Shown piece after piece: positions 1 to 7,537 of a DNA stretch of 13,387 nucleotides. The translations under genes and the position numbers were made by a program. The stretch covers positions 1-13,387 of the forward strand of contig JBAXRT010000082.1 in assembly GCA_037131065.1 (NCBI GenBank), given 5' to 3'. A model generated the notes under the pieces. The model saw only the letters and a program-made list of their open reading frames with translations. It was not told the DNA's origin and ran no database searches. The DNA comes from JBAXRT01 sp037131065 (GTDB lineage: Bacteria; Bacteroidota; Bacteroidia; Bacteroidales; FEN-979). Position 1 is the first letter of the stretch. Every line of letters begins with the position of its first letter.

Positions 1-168
1 CCAGCTGTACCCGCTGTTGCCGGCTTCGGTCAGATAGTTTGCATAGCCTGCCCCTGCGCAAAGGCTGGTTGGCCCGGTAATGACAGGAACAGGTAGTGGA
101 AGCACTGTGATCGTAACCGTATTGGTACTGCGTAACGAAAGGCTGCCGTTGACAAGATCTTCATTCAG
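1..168 (-). other. PKD/Ig-like surface-protein fragment fused in frame to purD
   Basis: From about residue 355 of the purD reading frame the protein no longer resembles PurD. It reads as the end of one beta-sandwich repeat (TNTVTITV), a linker (LPLPVPVITGP), and the start of the next repeat (SLCAG, then YLTEAGNSGYSW). The pattern 'TVxPLPxPxIxGPxxxCxG...Y.T..G..xYxW' is typical of the PKD-like/Ig-like repeats in large secreted adhesin-like proteins of Bacteroidetes, often type IX secretion substrates. The sequence is open to the window edge, so no stop or C-terminal sorting signal can be seen. The exact junction cannot be placed by eye; it lies between about codon 351 and codon 366. Confidence 0.75.
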
Positions 169-1230
169 GATCACTTTCCCCTTCTCATAGTGACCAGGAT
201 ATCCTCCGGAAACAAGCATTACGGTTGCCGTAAACCGTGGATCTGTGTCGATCTTTTGAGTTTCCAGCGTCTGGCCGGCGACCGCCTGGAAAAGGGTGAT
301 AAGGTCATTTTGCAGCCGGGGAAGAACGGATTCAGCTTCCGGGTCCCCCATACGGCAGTTATATTCGATCACGAAAGGATCACCACCCCTGTTCATCAGT
401 CCGAAAAAGATAAATCCGCGGTAATCGATCCCTTCCCTGATCAGTCCATCCATTGTAGGCCGGATGATCCTCTCTTCAACCTTTTGCATAAAATCACCGG
501 TTGCAAAAGGGACAGGTGAGACTGACCCCATGCCGCCGGTGTTGGGGCCGGTGTCGCCTTCTCCGATCTTTTTGTAGTCCTTTGCCTCAGGCAGGATTTT
601 GTAAGTCATCCCGTCGGTGAGGACAAATGCTGAAAGTTCGATGCCGGTCAGGAACTCCTCGACAACCACCCTGCTTGAGGCCTCCCCGAATTTTGAACCC
701 TGCAGCATCTCGGTAAACTCATTTATCGCCTCAACCAGGTGATGACAGATGACAACCCCTTTGCCGGCCGCCAGCCCGTCGGCTTTCAGGACATAGGGTG
801 GTGGCAGTTGTTCCAGGAAAGTAATGCCCTCGTGAAAGGTGGAGAGGTCGAAGGTGCGGTATTCGGCAGTAGGGATACCGTACTTTTTCATGAACTGCTT
901 GGCGAAATCCTTGCTCCCCTCCAGTTGTGACGCCTCTTTGCCTGGGCCGATGACCGGAATGCTGCAGATAAGGGGATCAGCAAGAAAATAATCCCGGATC
1001 CCCCTGACAAGCGGGTCTTCGGGACCAACCACTACCATGTCGATCTTGTTTTCCAGCACCAACTGCCTGATGGCGGGGAAGTCGTTCGGAGAGACAGGGA
1101 TGTTCTTTCCAAGTTTCATGGTCCCTGCGTTGCCGGGGGCGATGAAAAGATTGCCCAGCATCGGACTCCGGGAGAGTTTCCAGGCAATGGCATGTTCCCT
1201 TCCACCCGATCCGAGCAATAGGATGTTCAT
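1..1230 (-). CDS. purD: Phosphoribosylamine-glycine ligase (GARS) with foreign C-terminus, runs off left edge
   Basis: GARS joins phosphoribosylamine and glycine using ATP to make GAR, the second step of purine synthesis, in the cytosol. The start is the ATG at 1230, and the frame is open for 410 codons to the window edge. Clear PurD landmarks are the N-terminal LGSGGREHA (5-14), VVGPEDPLV, QLEGSK, KADGLAAGKGVV (149-160, ATP-grasp), DTGPNTGGMG (226-235) and IEYNCRMGDPE with metal-binding E289 and N291. Similarity continues through SGGYPGHYEKGKVI (ending at residue 354) and then stops abruptly: the C-terminal domain (about 70 residues, including the usual FHAGT and TNGGRV motifs) is absent. 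Instead an in-frame PKD/Ig-like sequence follows. The gene starts 5 bp after the GT4 gene and is probably co-transcribed with it. PurD identity up to residue ~350 is near certain. Whether the hybrid exists in a cell is doubtful, and the protein as drawn would probably be inactive. Confidence 0.9.
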   Translation of the reverse strand, partial: MNILLLGSGGREHAIAWKLSRSPMLGNLFIAPGNAGTMKLGKNIPVSPNDFPAIRQLVLENKIDMVVVGPEDPLVRGIRDYFLADPLICSIPVIGPGKEASQLEGSKDFAKQFMKKYGIPTAEYRTFDLSTFHEGITFLEQLPPPYVLKADGLAAGKGVVICHHLVEAINEFTEMLQGSKFGEASSRVVVEEFLTGIELSAFVLTDGMTYKILPEAKDYKKIGEGDTGPNTGGMGSVSPVPFATGDFMQKVEERIIRPTMDGLIREGIDYRGFIFFGLMNRGGDPFVIEYNCRMGDPEAESVLPRLQNDLITLFQAVAGQTLETQKIDTDPRFTATVMLVSGGYPGHYEKGKVILNEDLVNGSLSLRSTNTVTITVLPLPVPVITGPTSLCAGAGYANYLTEAGNSGYSW

Positions 1231-1235
1231 GGTGG

Positions 1236-2363
1236 TCAGGATTTTACGGCTTTTTCAATCGATTCCCAGAGCCGGTCGGCAGTCTTTTGCCAGGAGAAGA
1301 GATCTTTCCTGCGGCGGCCGCGGACGATCAGGTCGTTGCGGATACTTTCGTATTGAGAGGTTTTGTAAAGGGCGTCGGCAATTGATTCGGGGCTGAAGGG
1401 ATCGACCTGCAGGGCAGCATCCCCGGCCACCTCCGGCATGGAGGTGACATTGGATGTGATAACTGGGGTATCGCAGCGGAAAGCCTCCACGATCGGGATT
1501 CCGAATCCTTCGAAATAGGAGATATAGGTCAGGGCGAGTGCTGAACCGAGCACCTTGGTCAGTTCATCCATTTCGAGCCTTCCGGTGAAGATGACATCAT
1601 CGGAGAAGTTCATCCGGTTGAAGGCCATATCGATGTCGTATGTCCACCATTTCCTGGCGCCGACGATGAGCAGTTTAATATTGGAGGGGGTTGATTTCTT
1701 AAAGAGGTCGAAGGCCTTGAAAAGGTTAACCAGGTTTTTTCTGGGATGGAGGGAACCGATGAAGATGAAATAGGGTGCTCCCTTGGTATACTTAAGTCTG
1801 ACCGGCTTTTTCTCCGAATCCGTCAGCGGGTGAAAAAGATCGCTGGCGCCGTCGTAAACGATATCAATCTTATCGGGTGTGACATGGTATTGCTTTACAA
1901 TATCCTCCTTTGAAAAGGCCGATACGGTGGCGATCCGGGTGGCCTTACGTGCATATTTCGGGAAATACGATTTATAGTATTTCCGTGTCCAGAAAGGGAT
2001 GTCGCCCGGGTAATGCTCAAAGTTCAGGTCGTGGAAAACGGCCATCGACCTGGTCTTGCTTTTCAGTGATAGAAACCCGTCGGGCGAAATGAAGAGGTCG
2101 GGTTTAAGGTTGTCGAGCAGTTTCGGCAGTGAGATCTCGAACCAGGTGTAATAGAGCAGCGGATGACGGGCATGGGGGTACTGAATGATTGGGGTTATGT
2201 TATCGGAAAATATGAAACCCGGGTCATATTCACGGTCGAAAATGAAATAAAAATGGTGTTCGGGATGTTGGGTCGTAATTCGCCTGAAGGACTCATAAGT
2301 AAACCACCCGATCCCCTCGAGCTTATTTTGTATCAGCAAACGGGTGTTGACGGCAATCTCCAT
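1236..2363 (-). CDS. GT4-family glycosyltransferase (GT-B fold)
   Basis: A 375-residue retaining glycosyltransferase that probably adds a sugar from a nucleotide-sugar donor to a lipid-linked glycan at the cytosolic face of the inner membrane. The C-terminal donor-binding half is clear: FIGSLHPRKNL (201-211), a GRLEMDEL segment, the EX7E signature EGFGIPIVE (E285 and E293), and SMPEVAGDAA. The N-terminal acceptor half holds LEGIGWFTYE near residue 15-25, the glycine-rich loop of this family. I chose the ATG at 2363 over a TTG one codon upstream because it gives the normal MEIAVN opening. The TGA stop lies 5 bp before the purD ATG, so the two are probably one transcript; upstream a 57-bp gap separates it from the divergent flippase. 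Donor and acceptor sugars cannot be read from sequence. Confidence 0.88.
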   Translation of the reverse strand: MEIAVNTRLLIQNKLEGIGWFTYESFRRITTQHPEHHFYFIFDREYDPGFIFSDNITPIIQYPHARHPLLYYTWFEISLPKLLDNLKPDLFISPDGFLSLKSKTRSMAVFHDLNFEHYPGDIPFWTRKYYKSYFPKYARKATRIATVSAFSKEDIVKQYHVTPDKIDIVYDGASDLFHPLTDSEKKPVRLKYTKGAPYFIFIGSLHPRKNLVNLFKAFDLFKKSTPSNIKLLIVGARKWWTYDIDMAFNRMNFSDDVIFTGRLEMDELTKVLGSALALTYISYFEGFGIPIVEAFRCDTPVITSNVTSMPEVAGDAALQVDPFSPESIADALYKTSQYESIRNDLIVRGRRRKDLFSWQKTADRLWESIEKAVKS

Positions 2364-2374
2364 CAATATTTTTT

Positions 2375-2382
2375 TAACTTTG
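2375..2382 (+). promoter_or_regulatory. Bacteroidetes -7 box for the flippase gene
   Basis: TAACTTTG matches the Bacteroidetes sigma-A -7 consensus TAnnTTTG, 38 bp before the flippase ATG, and is followed by TGGCAA. A -33 TTTG at the usual 19-21 bp spacing is not evident (a TTG lies at 2347-2349, too far). It sits in the 57-bp gap between two divergent genes. The opposite strand has only a weaker GATATTTG (2386-2393), which could serve the GT4 gene. Confidence 0.5.
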
Positions 2383-2420
2383 TGGCAAATATCAGAATAT
2401 TTTTTGAATCTTTTTCCCTC

Positions 2421-3899
2421 ATGCAGCGGAAATTCCTAACGAATCTCGGTTTACTTCTTCTTCTTAATCTGCTGATCAAACCTTTCTGGGTATTTGGCAT
2501 CGACCGTACAGTTCAGAATATAGTTAACGTTGGTGACTATGGGTTTTATTTTGTCGTATTCAACTTTTCTTTCCTTTTCAACATTTTGCTCGATATGGGT
2601 GTTACGAATTTCAACAACCGTAACATCGCCCAGAACCACCACCTGCTGAATAAACATTTCTCCGGAATCCTGGTTCTGAAGATGCTCCTGGCTGTTGTTT
2701 ACGTTATCGTCACCTTCAGTATCGCATTTATCATGAACTACCGGGGAGAGGAACTGAAGATGCTGGCTATACTCTGTTTCAACCAGTTTCTCATCTCCTT
2801 TATACTTTACCTGCGGTCCAACATTTCAGGCCTCCTCTTTTTCCGTACCGACAGCTTTCTCTCGGTGCTGGATCGTTTCCTGATGATCCTGATCTGTGCC
2901 GTCCTGATTTGGGGACATGTAACCTCAACTCCTTTCCAGATCATCTGGTTCGTATATGCCCAGACGGCTGCATACCTGGTCACCGCCCTGGTGGCTTTCC
3001 TGATTGTGGTCGATAAATCAGGCTTTAAAAAACTTTCCTGGAGCTGGCCCTTCATCATCCTGATTATAAAGAAAAGCCTTCCCTTCGCGTTGTTGTTTCT
3101 GCTGATGTCTTTCAACAGCCGCATGGACCCGGTCATGCTTGGATTGCTGCTGCCCGGAAAGACCGGGCATGAGCAGGCGGGGATCTATGCCTCCGGCTTC
3201 CGGATCCTGGATGCCGTGAATATGATTGCTTACTTATTTTCGGTGCTGCTGATCCCGATCTTTGCCAAGATGCTCAAGAACAGGGAATCGATCGAAAAGA
3301 TGCTGAAACTCTCGTTTACAATGATCATCACCCTTGCCGTGATCGTATCGGTGAGCAGTCTGTTTTACAGCATGGAACTGATGGCGCTTTTGTACAAAGA
3401 ACATGTGGAGGCCTCCAGCAAGGTCTTTTCTCTTCTCATCACCAGCTTCATGGCCATCTCAACCTCTTATATTTTCAGCACACTGCTGACTTCCAACGGC
3501 AACATGAAACTTCTGAATATCGTTGCCTTCTTCGGCGTGGTCATCAACCTCGGACTGAACATCATTCTCGTTCCGAAAATGCTTGCAGTCGGATCAGCGG
3601 TTGCAGCAATGGCCACCCAGTTCACAACCGCCATCCTCCATGTGATTGTTGTTCAAAGAACCTTTCGATTCAAGGTAAATTACCAATATCTTTTTACCCT
3701 TTTCCTTTTTCTTGTCGGTGTTGTCACCTTCAGCATGCTCTCGAAACTCTTTTTGATCCCAATCAGTTTCATCCCGCAGAGCATCTCCTGGCTGCCCAAT
3801 TACTTTATGATGCTCCTGCTTTCGGTCATCCTGGCAGCGATCCTCAGACTGCTCAATTTCGGATCACTGGTTAAGACCCTGAGGGGAAACGGCCCATAA
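2421..3899 (+). CDS. Wzx-type polysaccharide flippase (MOP superfamily)
   Basis: A 492-residue, very hydrophobic membrane protein with about 12-14 predicted transmembrane helices, the size and texture of the MOP-family lipid-linked oligosaccharide flippases (Wzx/RfbX, Polysacc_synt). It would move undecaprenyl-linked glycan units from the cytosolic to the periplasmic face of the inner membrane. The family-like opening is residues 1-40, with a cluster of Leu/Phe and then FGIDRTVQNIVNVGDYGFYF; MDPVMLGLLLP with a following AGIYASGFRILDAVNM segment in the middle is also typical. The frame is open upstream to 2163, but that part overlaps the divergent GT4 coding sequence and is not membrane-like, so the ATG at 2421, just after the promoter, is preferred. 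It is the first gene of the plus-strand polysaccharide group. The substrate glycan is unknown. Confidence 0.88.
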   Translation: MQRKFLTNLGLLLLLNLLIKPFWVFGIDRTVQNIVNVGDYGFYFVVFNFSFLFNILLDMGVTNFNNRNIAQNHHLLNKHFSGILVLKMLLAVVYVIVTFSIAFIMNYRGEELKMLAILCFNQFLISFILYLRSNISGLLFFRTDSFLSVLDRFLMILICAVLIWGHVTSTPFQIIWFVYAQTAAYLVTALVAFLIVVDKSGFKKLSWSWPFIILIIKKSLPFALLFLLMSFNSRMDPVMLGLLLPGKTGHEQAGIYASGFRILDAVNMIAYLFSVLLIPIFAKMLKNRESIEKMLKLSFTMIITLAVIVSVSSLFYSMELMALLYKEHVEASSKVFSLLITSFMAISTSYIFSTLLTSNGNMKLLNIVAFFGVVINLGLNIILVPKMLAVGSAVAAMATQFTTAILHVIVVQRTFRFKVNYQYLFTLFLFLVGVVTFSMLSKLFLIPISFIPQSISWLPNYFMMLLLSVILAAILRLLNFGSLVKTLRGNGP

Positions 3900-3924
3900 C
3901 ACTCACTTCTGGTGTAACCTCTCC

Positions 3925-3954
3925 TTGAACTTTCCGTAAAATTATCTACCTTTG
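3925..3954 (+). promoter_or_regulatory. Bacteroidetes promoter for the wzz-wzz-ligase operon
   Basis: TTG at 3925-3927 (-33 element) and TACCTTTG at 3947-3954 (perfect -7 TAnnTTTG) are separated by 19 bp, the expected spacing. The -7 box is followed by CGGCAAATA. Transcription would start near 3961, giving a leader of roughly 40 nt before the ATG at 3999. This is the best-formed promoter in the window. It makes the two Wzz genes and the ligase an operon separable from the flippase, whose stop is 25 bp upstream of the -33 element. Confidence 0.7.
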
Positions 3955-3998
3955 CGGCAAATAGCCTCTTTTTGATAAAAAAAACTGATACTTTCCAT

Positions 3999-5045
3999 AT
4001 GTCCGATGAAATGAAAAGGAGAGAAGAATTTGATTCCTCCAATCTCGTAATTTTCCTTTACAAGTGGCGCAAACCTTTGTTTATCGTGATGCTGGCCGCC
4101 CTTGTTGGATCATGGTTTTTTTCCCTTCCCTGGTTTATCACCCCGAAATACAAATCAACGGTCATTCTCTATCCTGCCGGTTCCAGTTCCATTTCAAAGG
4201 CGCTGCTCGGTGAGAAGGGAGGAAAAAATGAAGACCTGACGGCTTTTGGGGAGGATGAACAGGCGGAACAGTTGTTGCAGATCCTGAACTCCAATAAAAT
4301 CCGTGACAAGGTGATCTGGAAATTCAACCTGATGCATCATTACGGGATCGACAGCACTTCGAAGATCAAATTCTCGAAATTGTTTAAGGAGTACGAGAAC
4401 AATATCAGTTTCCGGAGGACCGAATTCATGGCAGTGCAGATCTCTGTGTACGATGAAGACCCGCAGATGGCTGCGGATATTGCCAATACAATCGCAGCAC
4501 TGCTCGATTCGACCAAGAATGATATGCAGCGACAGCGTTCTGTTGCCGGATACAAAGTGGTTGAATCCGAATACAAGGCGCTGCAGGCCGAGGTCAACGA
4601 GATTGTCGATTCGCTGGTCATGCTGGGAAGTCTCGGCGTGAACGATGTTGAATACCAGTCGCAGGTACTCAACCAGCAGATGGCCATTTCAATCATGAAC
4701 GGAAACAGGACAGCCCAGGCGGCCTTGCAGAAAAAACTGGATATACTCGGGAAATACGGAGGTATCTACATGTCGCTGAAAAACGCCCTGGAGTTCAAGA
4801 CGGAACAGCTGACCCTTTTACAGGCCAAGTACAAGGAGGCCAAGGTGGATGCGGAGGAGAATCTCCCCCAGAAGTTCATTGTTAGCGATGCCTACAAGGC
4901 TGAGAGAAAATCATACCCTGTAAGGTGGCTGATCATTTGCGTTTCAACCTTTTCCGCACTTTTCGTCGCCATCATTGTGATCATGGTGATGGAGAAGATC
5001 TCAGCTTACAACGCACATAAAAAATTCCAGCTCGGACAATCATAA
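3999..5045 (+). CDS. Wzz-type chain-length determinant, first copy
   Basis: A 348-residue polysaccharide co-polymerase of the Wzz/Etk N-terminal family, expected to span the inner membrane twice and set glycan chain length in the periplasm. TM1 is about residues 25-47, followed by the family's ITPKYKSTVILYP (47-59). A long helical periplasmic domain with coiled-coil character (about 175-290) comes next, then KSYPVRWLI (304-312) leading into TM2 (about 310-331) and a short cytosolic tail. There is no C-terminal tyrosine-kinase domain, so it is a Wzz-like rather than a Wzc-like protein. The ATG at 3999 is preferred to a TTG at 3972, which lies only about 10 nt after the likely transcription start; M5 is a possible alternative. 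The next gene, 49 bp downstream, is a paralogue. Confidence 0.85.
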   Translation: MSDEMKRREEFDSSNLVIFLYKWRKPLFIVMLAALVGSWFFSLPWFITPKYKSTVILYPAGSSSISKALLGEKGGKNEDLTAFGEDEQAEQLLQILNSNKIRDKVIWKFNLMHHYGIDSTSKIKFSKLFKEYENNISFRRTEFMAVQISVYDEDPQMAADIANTIAALLDSTKNDMQRQRSVAGYKVVESEYKALQAEVNEIVDSLVMLGSLGVNDVEYQSQVLNQQMAISIMNGNRTAQAALQKKLDILGKYGGIYMSLKNALEFKTEQLTLLQAKYKEAKVDAEENLPQKFIVSDAYKAERKSYPVRWLIICVSTFSALFVAIIVIMVMEKISAYNAHKKFQLGQS

Positions 5046-5094
5046 CGAACATTAAATCCAATAACCGTAACCGTTAACGATAAAATACCAACCC

Positions 5095-6060
5095 ATGGAT
5101 AATTTCTTCAACAGTAAACGAATTCTCGATATCCTGATCAAATGGAAGATCCAGCTGGCTATCGTCGTCGTGGCCGCTGTCGTGCTCTCTGTTTTCTTCT
5201 CAAGTCCGATCGTGATCACGCCGCTCTACAAGTCTGATGCAGTGATCTATCCTTCCAATATTTCACCCTATTCTGATGAGAATGAAACGGAACAGTCGGT
5301 GCAGATCTTCCAGTCGAGGGACATCCGCGACAGCCTGGTAAAGAAGTTCGATCTTGCACGGCACTGGGGCATTGATTCCAATTACCGTTTTTTCAAGAGC
5401 ACCCTGCTCTGGATCTATAGCCAGCGGGTGAAGGTATCGAAGACCCCTTATGAGGCGGTTCAGATTGAAGTATGGGATCCTGATCCCCAGACGGCATGCA
5501 ACCTTGTCAACGCCCTCATGGAATTCTATAACAAGAAGATCCGCAGCCTGCACAAAGAGAAGTTCGAGGAGGTCGTGGATAATTACAACTACATCATTGC
5601 CAGGAAGAAGAATTATCTCGATTCGTTGAAGAACAAGGCGACAGAACTTGGTACTAAATACGGTCTGCTCGATTTCCAGGCGCAGACCAGGGAGGTGACC
5701 AGGGCATACCTGAGCACAGGCGGGGGATCGGTGCGTTCGGCTGAGGCCAAAGCCATGAAGAAGAACATGGAAGAGAAGGGAAGCGAGATGCTCCTCCTCT
5801 CGGAGATGATCCGCGCTGAGTCCTATATGTTCAGTACGATGAAGCTGGATGCCGACCGCGCCATGCTCGACTATAACCGGAACTATACATACGTGAATGT
5901 TCTGAGCAAACCGTTCCCCGCTGATAAAAAATCATACCCGGTACGCTGGCTGATCGTCGTCGTTTCTACCCTGGGTGCATTTTTCCTCGCCCTTCTAATC
6001 ATCGGTGTGATCGAAAACCGGAAATACCGTCAGTTATCTGTTGTAACGAATGAAGGATAA
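5095..6060 (+). CDS. Wzz-type chain-length determinant, second copy
   Basis: A 321-residue paralogue of the preceding gene with the same layout: TM1 about residues 19-41, ITPLYKSDAVIYPSN (41-55), helical periplasmic domain, KKSYPVRWLI (278-287), TM2 about 285-306, short tail, no kinase domain. Shared features with copy one include the EQ..QI..S..IRD....KF.L..H.GIDS stretch (copy two 66-95), AVQI.V.D.DPQ.A (copy two 121-134) and the near-identical pre-TM2 block. The middle of the periplasmic domain differs and is shorter. Its stop overlaps the ATG of the ligase gene (ATGAAGGATAA), which suggests translational coupling. The two copies may assemble together or act on different chain lengths; this is inference. 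Confidence 0.85.
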   Translation: MDNFFNSKRILDILIKWKIQLAIVVVAAVVLSVFFSSPIVITPLYKSDAVIYPSNISPYSDENETEQSVQIFQSRDIRDSLVKKFDLARHWGIDSNYRFFKSTLLWIYSQRVKVSKTPYEAVQIEVWDPDPQTACNLVNALMEFYNKKIRSLHKEKFEEVVDNYNYIIARKKNYLDSLKNKATELGTKYGLLDFQAQTREVTRAYLSTGGGSVRSAEAKAMKKNMEEKGSEMLLLSEMIRAESYMFSTMKLDADRAMLDYNRNYTYVNVLSKPFPADKKSYPVRWLIVVVSTLGAFFLALLIIGVIENRKYRQLSVVTNEG

Positions 6061-7522
6061 AATAGCAGAAATAAAAAATTATTTTACCGGCAGTAACGTA
6101 AAATATACGATACTGTACGTATTGTCGGCTATTTTCATCGGTCTGAACTGTTACCTGATCTACCGGGAGATCTACTGGCTGCTGCTGCTCCCGCTCCTGA
6201 TGGTGATCCTTTACCTGTACTTTTATTCACTGGATAAGGTCCTTCTCCTGATAACCCTTCTTACTCCCTTTGCGGTGAATATCTTGCAATTTGAATTCGG
6301 GGTCGGGATCTCTCTGCCGACGGAGCCGCTTATGTTTGGTATTCTGATCATGTTCGTACTCAAACTGATCTTCGACAATACGTTCGATAAGAAGATCTGG
6401 AGGCATCCGCTTACGATCATCATCCTCATCCAGCTGGTCTGGATCTTCATTACCAGCCTGACAAGTCAGATCCCGCTGGTTTCCTTTAAGTTTTTGCTTG
6501 CAAGACTGTGGTTTGTCATCCCTTTCTATATTTTCGGCATCCATCTTTTTAGGAAAGTCGAGAACATCAGGGTATTCATCTGGCTCTATGCAATCCCGCT
6601 GGTTGGAGTGATCTTTTACACAACCTACCAGCACTCCCTCTGGGCTTTTGAAGAGAAGGCAGGACATTGGGTGATGGAACCTTTTTACAACGACCACACC
6701 GCCTATGGTGCCATCCTGGCACTCTATATCCCGTTTTTCATCTCCTTCGGTTTTTCAAGTCTCTATTCAAGGATGACCCGCTTTTTTGCCTTTATCGTGC
6801 TCGGTGTCCTCTTCATGGCGCTCTACCTCTCATTCTGCCGTGCAGCATGGATCAGCTTAGCGATGGCCCTTGGTGTTTTCATTGTTGTCATCTTCAAGAT
6901 CAAGTTCAAATGGATCGCTGTCGCCACGGTCATTTTTGGAGCCCTTTTCTTCCTCTTCCAGTACCAGATACTCGACCGGCTTGAAAAGAACAAGCAGGGG
7001 ACCTCGGCGAACTTTGTTGAACATATCCGCTCCATCTCAAATATTTCAACCGACAATTCAAACCTGGAGCGTATCAACCGCTGGCAGTCGGCGCTCAGGA
7101 TGTTTGAAGTGCACCCGGTATTCGGGTTCGGGCCCGGCACATACCAGTTCGAATATGCTCCTTACCAGCATTCGGAAGAGCGTACGGTGATCAGTACAAA
7201 CGCAGGCGATAAGGGCAATGCACACAGCGAGTACATCGGCCCGCTCGCAGAACAGGGATTGCCGGCCATGCTCATTGTGATAGCCATGGTAATGATCATG
7301 ATCATTACCGCCATGAAGGTCTACAGGCAGGCGGAAGCGAAGGAGGTAAGGGTTTTGGCTCTTTCATCCATGCTGGCTCTGATAACCTACTTCATTCACG
7401 GGTTGATGAATAATTTCCTCGACACCGACAAGGCTTCAGTGCCCGTCTGGGGATTCATGGCTATCATTGTCGCGCTGGATATCTATTCCAGAAAAAAACC
7501 TGCTGTAAATAAAGAGGAATAG
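6050..7522 (+). CDS. O-antigen ligase / Wzy-like polymerase family membrane protein
   Basis: A 490-residue integral membrane protein with about 10-12 predicted helices and a large hydrophilic loop at roughly residues 310-395. That loop carries the family signature: RWQSALRMFEVHPVFGFGPGTYQF (FGFGPGT at 358-364), then NAHSEYIGPLAEQGLPAM, with H392 in the position of the periplasmic histidine of WaaL-type ligases. Members either join finished glycans to lipid A-core or polymerise repeat units. Sequence alone does not separate ligase from polymerase, and two Wzz-like proteins upstream favour a link to chain polymerisation. The start codon lies inside the second wzz gene (11-bp overlap), so all three genes are probably one operon. 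The 3' end faces the methyltransferase gene, with 15 bp between stop codons. Confidence 0.85.
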   Translation: MKDKIAEIKNYFTGSNVKYTILYVLSAIFIGLNCYLIYREIYWLLLLPLLMVILYLYFYSLDKVLLLITLLTPFAVNILQFEFGVGISLPTEPLMFGILIMFVLKLIFDNTFDKKIWRHPLTIIILIQLVWIFITSLTSQIPLVSFKFLLARLWFVIPFYIFGIHLFRKVENIRVFIWLYAIPLVGVIFYTTYQHSLWAFEEKAGHWVMEPFYNDHTAYGAILALYIPFFISFGFSSLYSRMTRFFAFIVLGVLFMALYLSFCRAAWISLAMALGVFIVVIFKIKFKWIAVATVIFGALFFLFQYQILDRLEKNKQGTSANFVEHIRSISNISTDNSNLERINRWQSALRMFEVHPVFGFGPGTYQFEYAPYQHSEERTVISTNAGDKGNAHSEYIGPLAEQGLPAMLIVIAMVMIMIITAMKVYRQAEAKEVRVLALSSMLALITYFIHGLMNNFLDTDKASVPVWGFMAIIVALDIYSRKKPAVNKEE

Positions 7523-7529
7523 CTATTCC
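7516..7529. terminator. Possible small bidirectional terminator between convergent genes
   Basis: GGAATAGCTATTCC is a perfect 14-bp palindrome overlapping the ligase stop codon, located where two convergent genes meet, and is followed on the plus strand by GTGCCTTTTC. The stem would be only about 5 bp with a 4-nt loop and a short T run, so it is weak as an intrinsic terminator. Confidence 0.25.
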
Positions 7530-7537
7530 GTGCCTTT

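Noticed and set aside
2163..2420. Upstream extension of the flippase reading frame by 86 codons
   Set aside because: It overlaps the start of the divergent glycosyltransferase, contains the promoter and is not membrane-like; the ATG at 2421 gives a normal flippase N-terminus.
3900..3924. Possible intrinsic terminator after the flippase gene
   Set aside because: No convincing stem with a following T run was found before the next promoter.
3972..3998. TTG start nine codons upstream for the first wzz gene
   Set aside because: It lies only about 10 nt after the predicted transcription start; the ATG at 3999 is the better choice.
6227..6697. 156-codon open frame on the minus strand
   Set aside because: Antisense shadow of the O-antigen ligase gene; the highly charged composition is what a reversed membrane-helix sequence gives.
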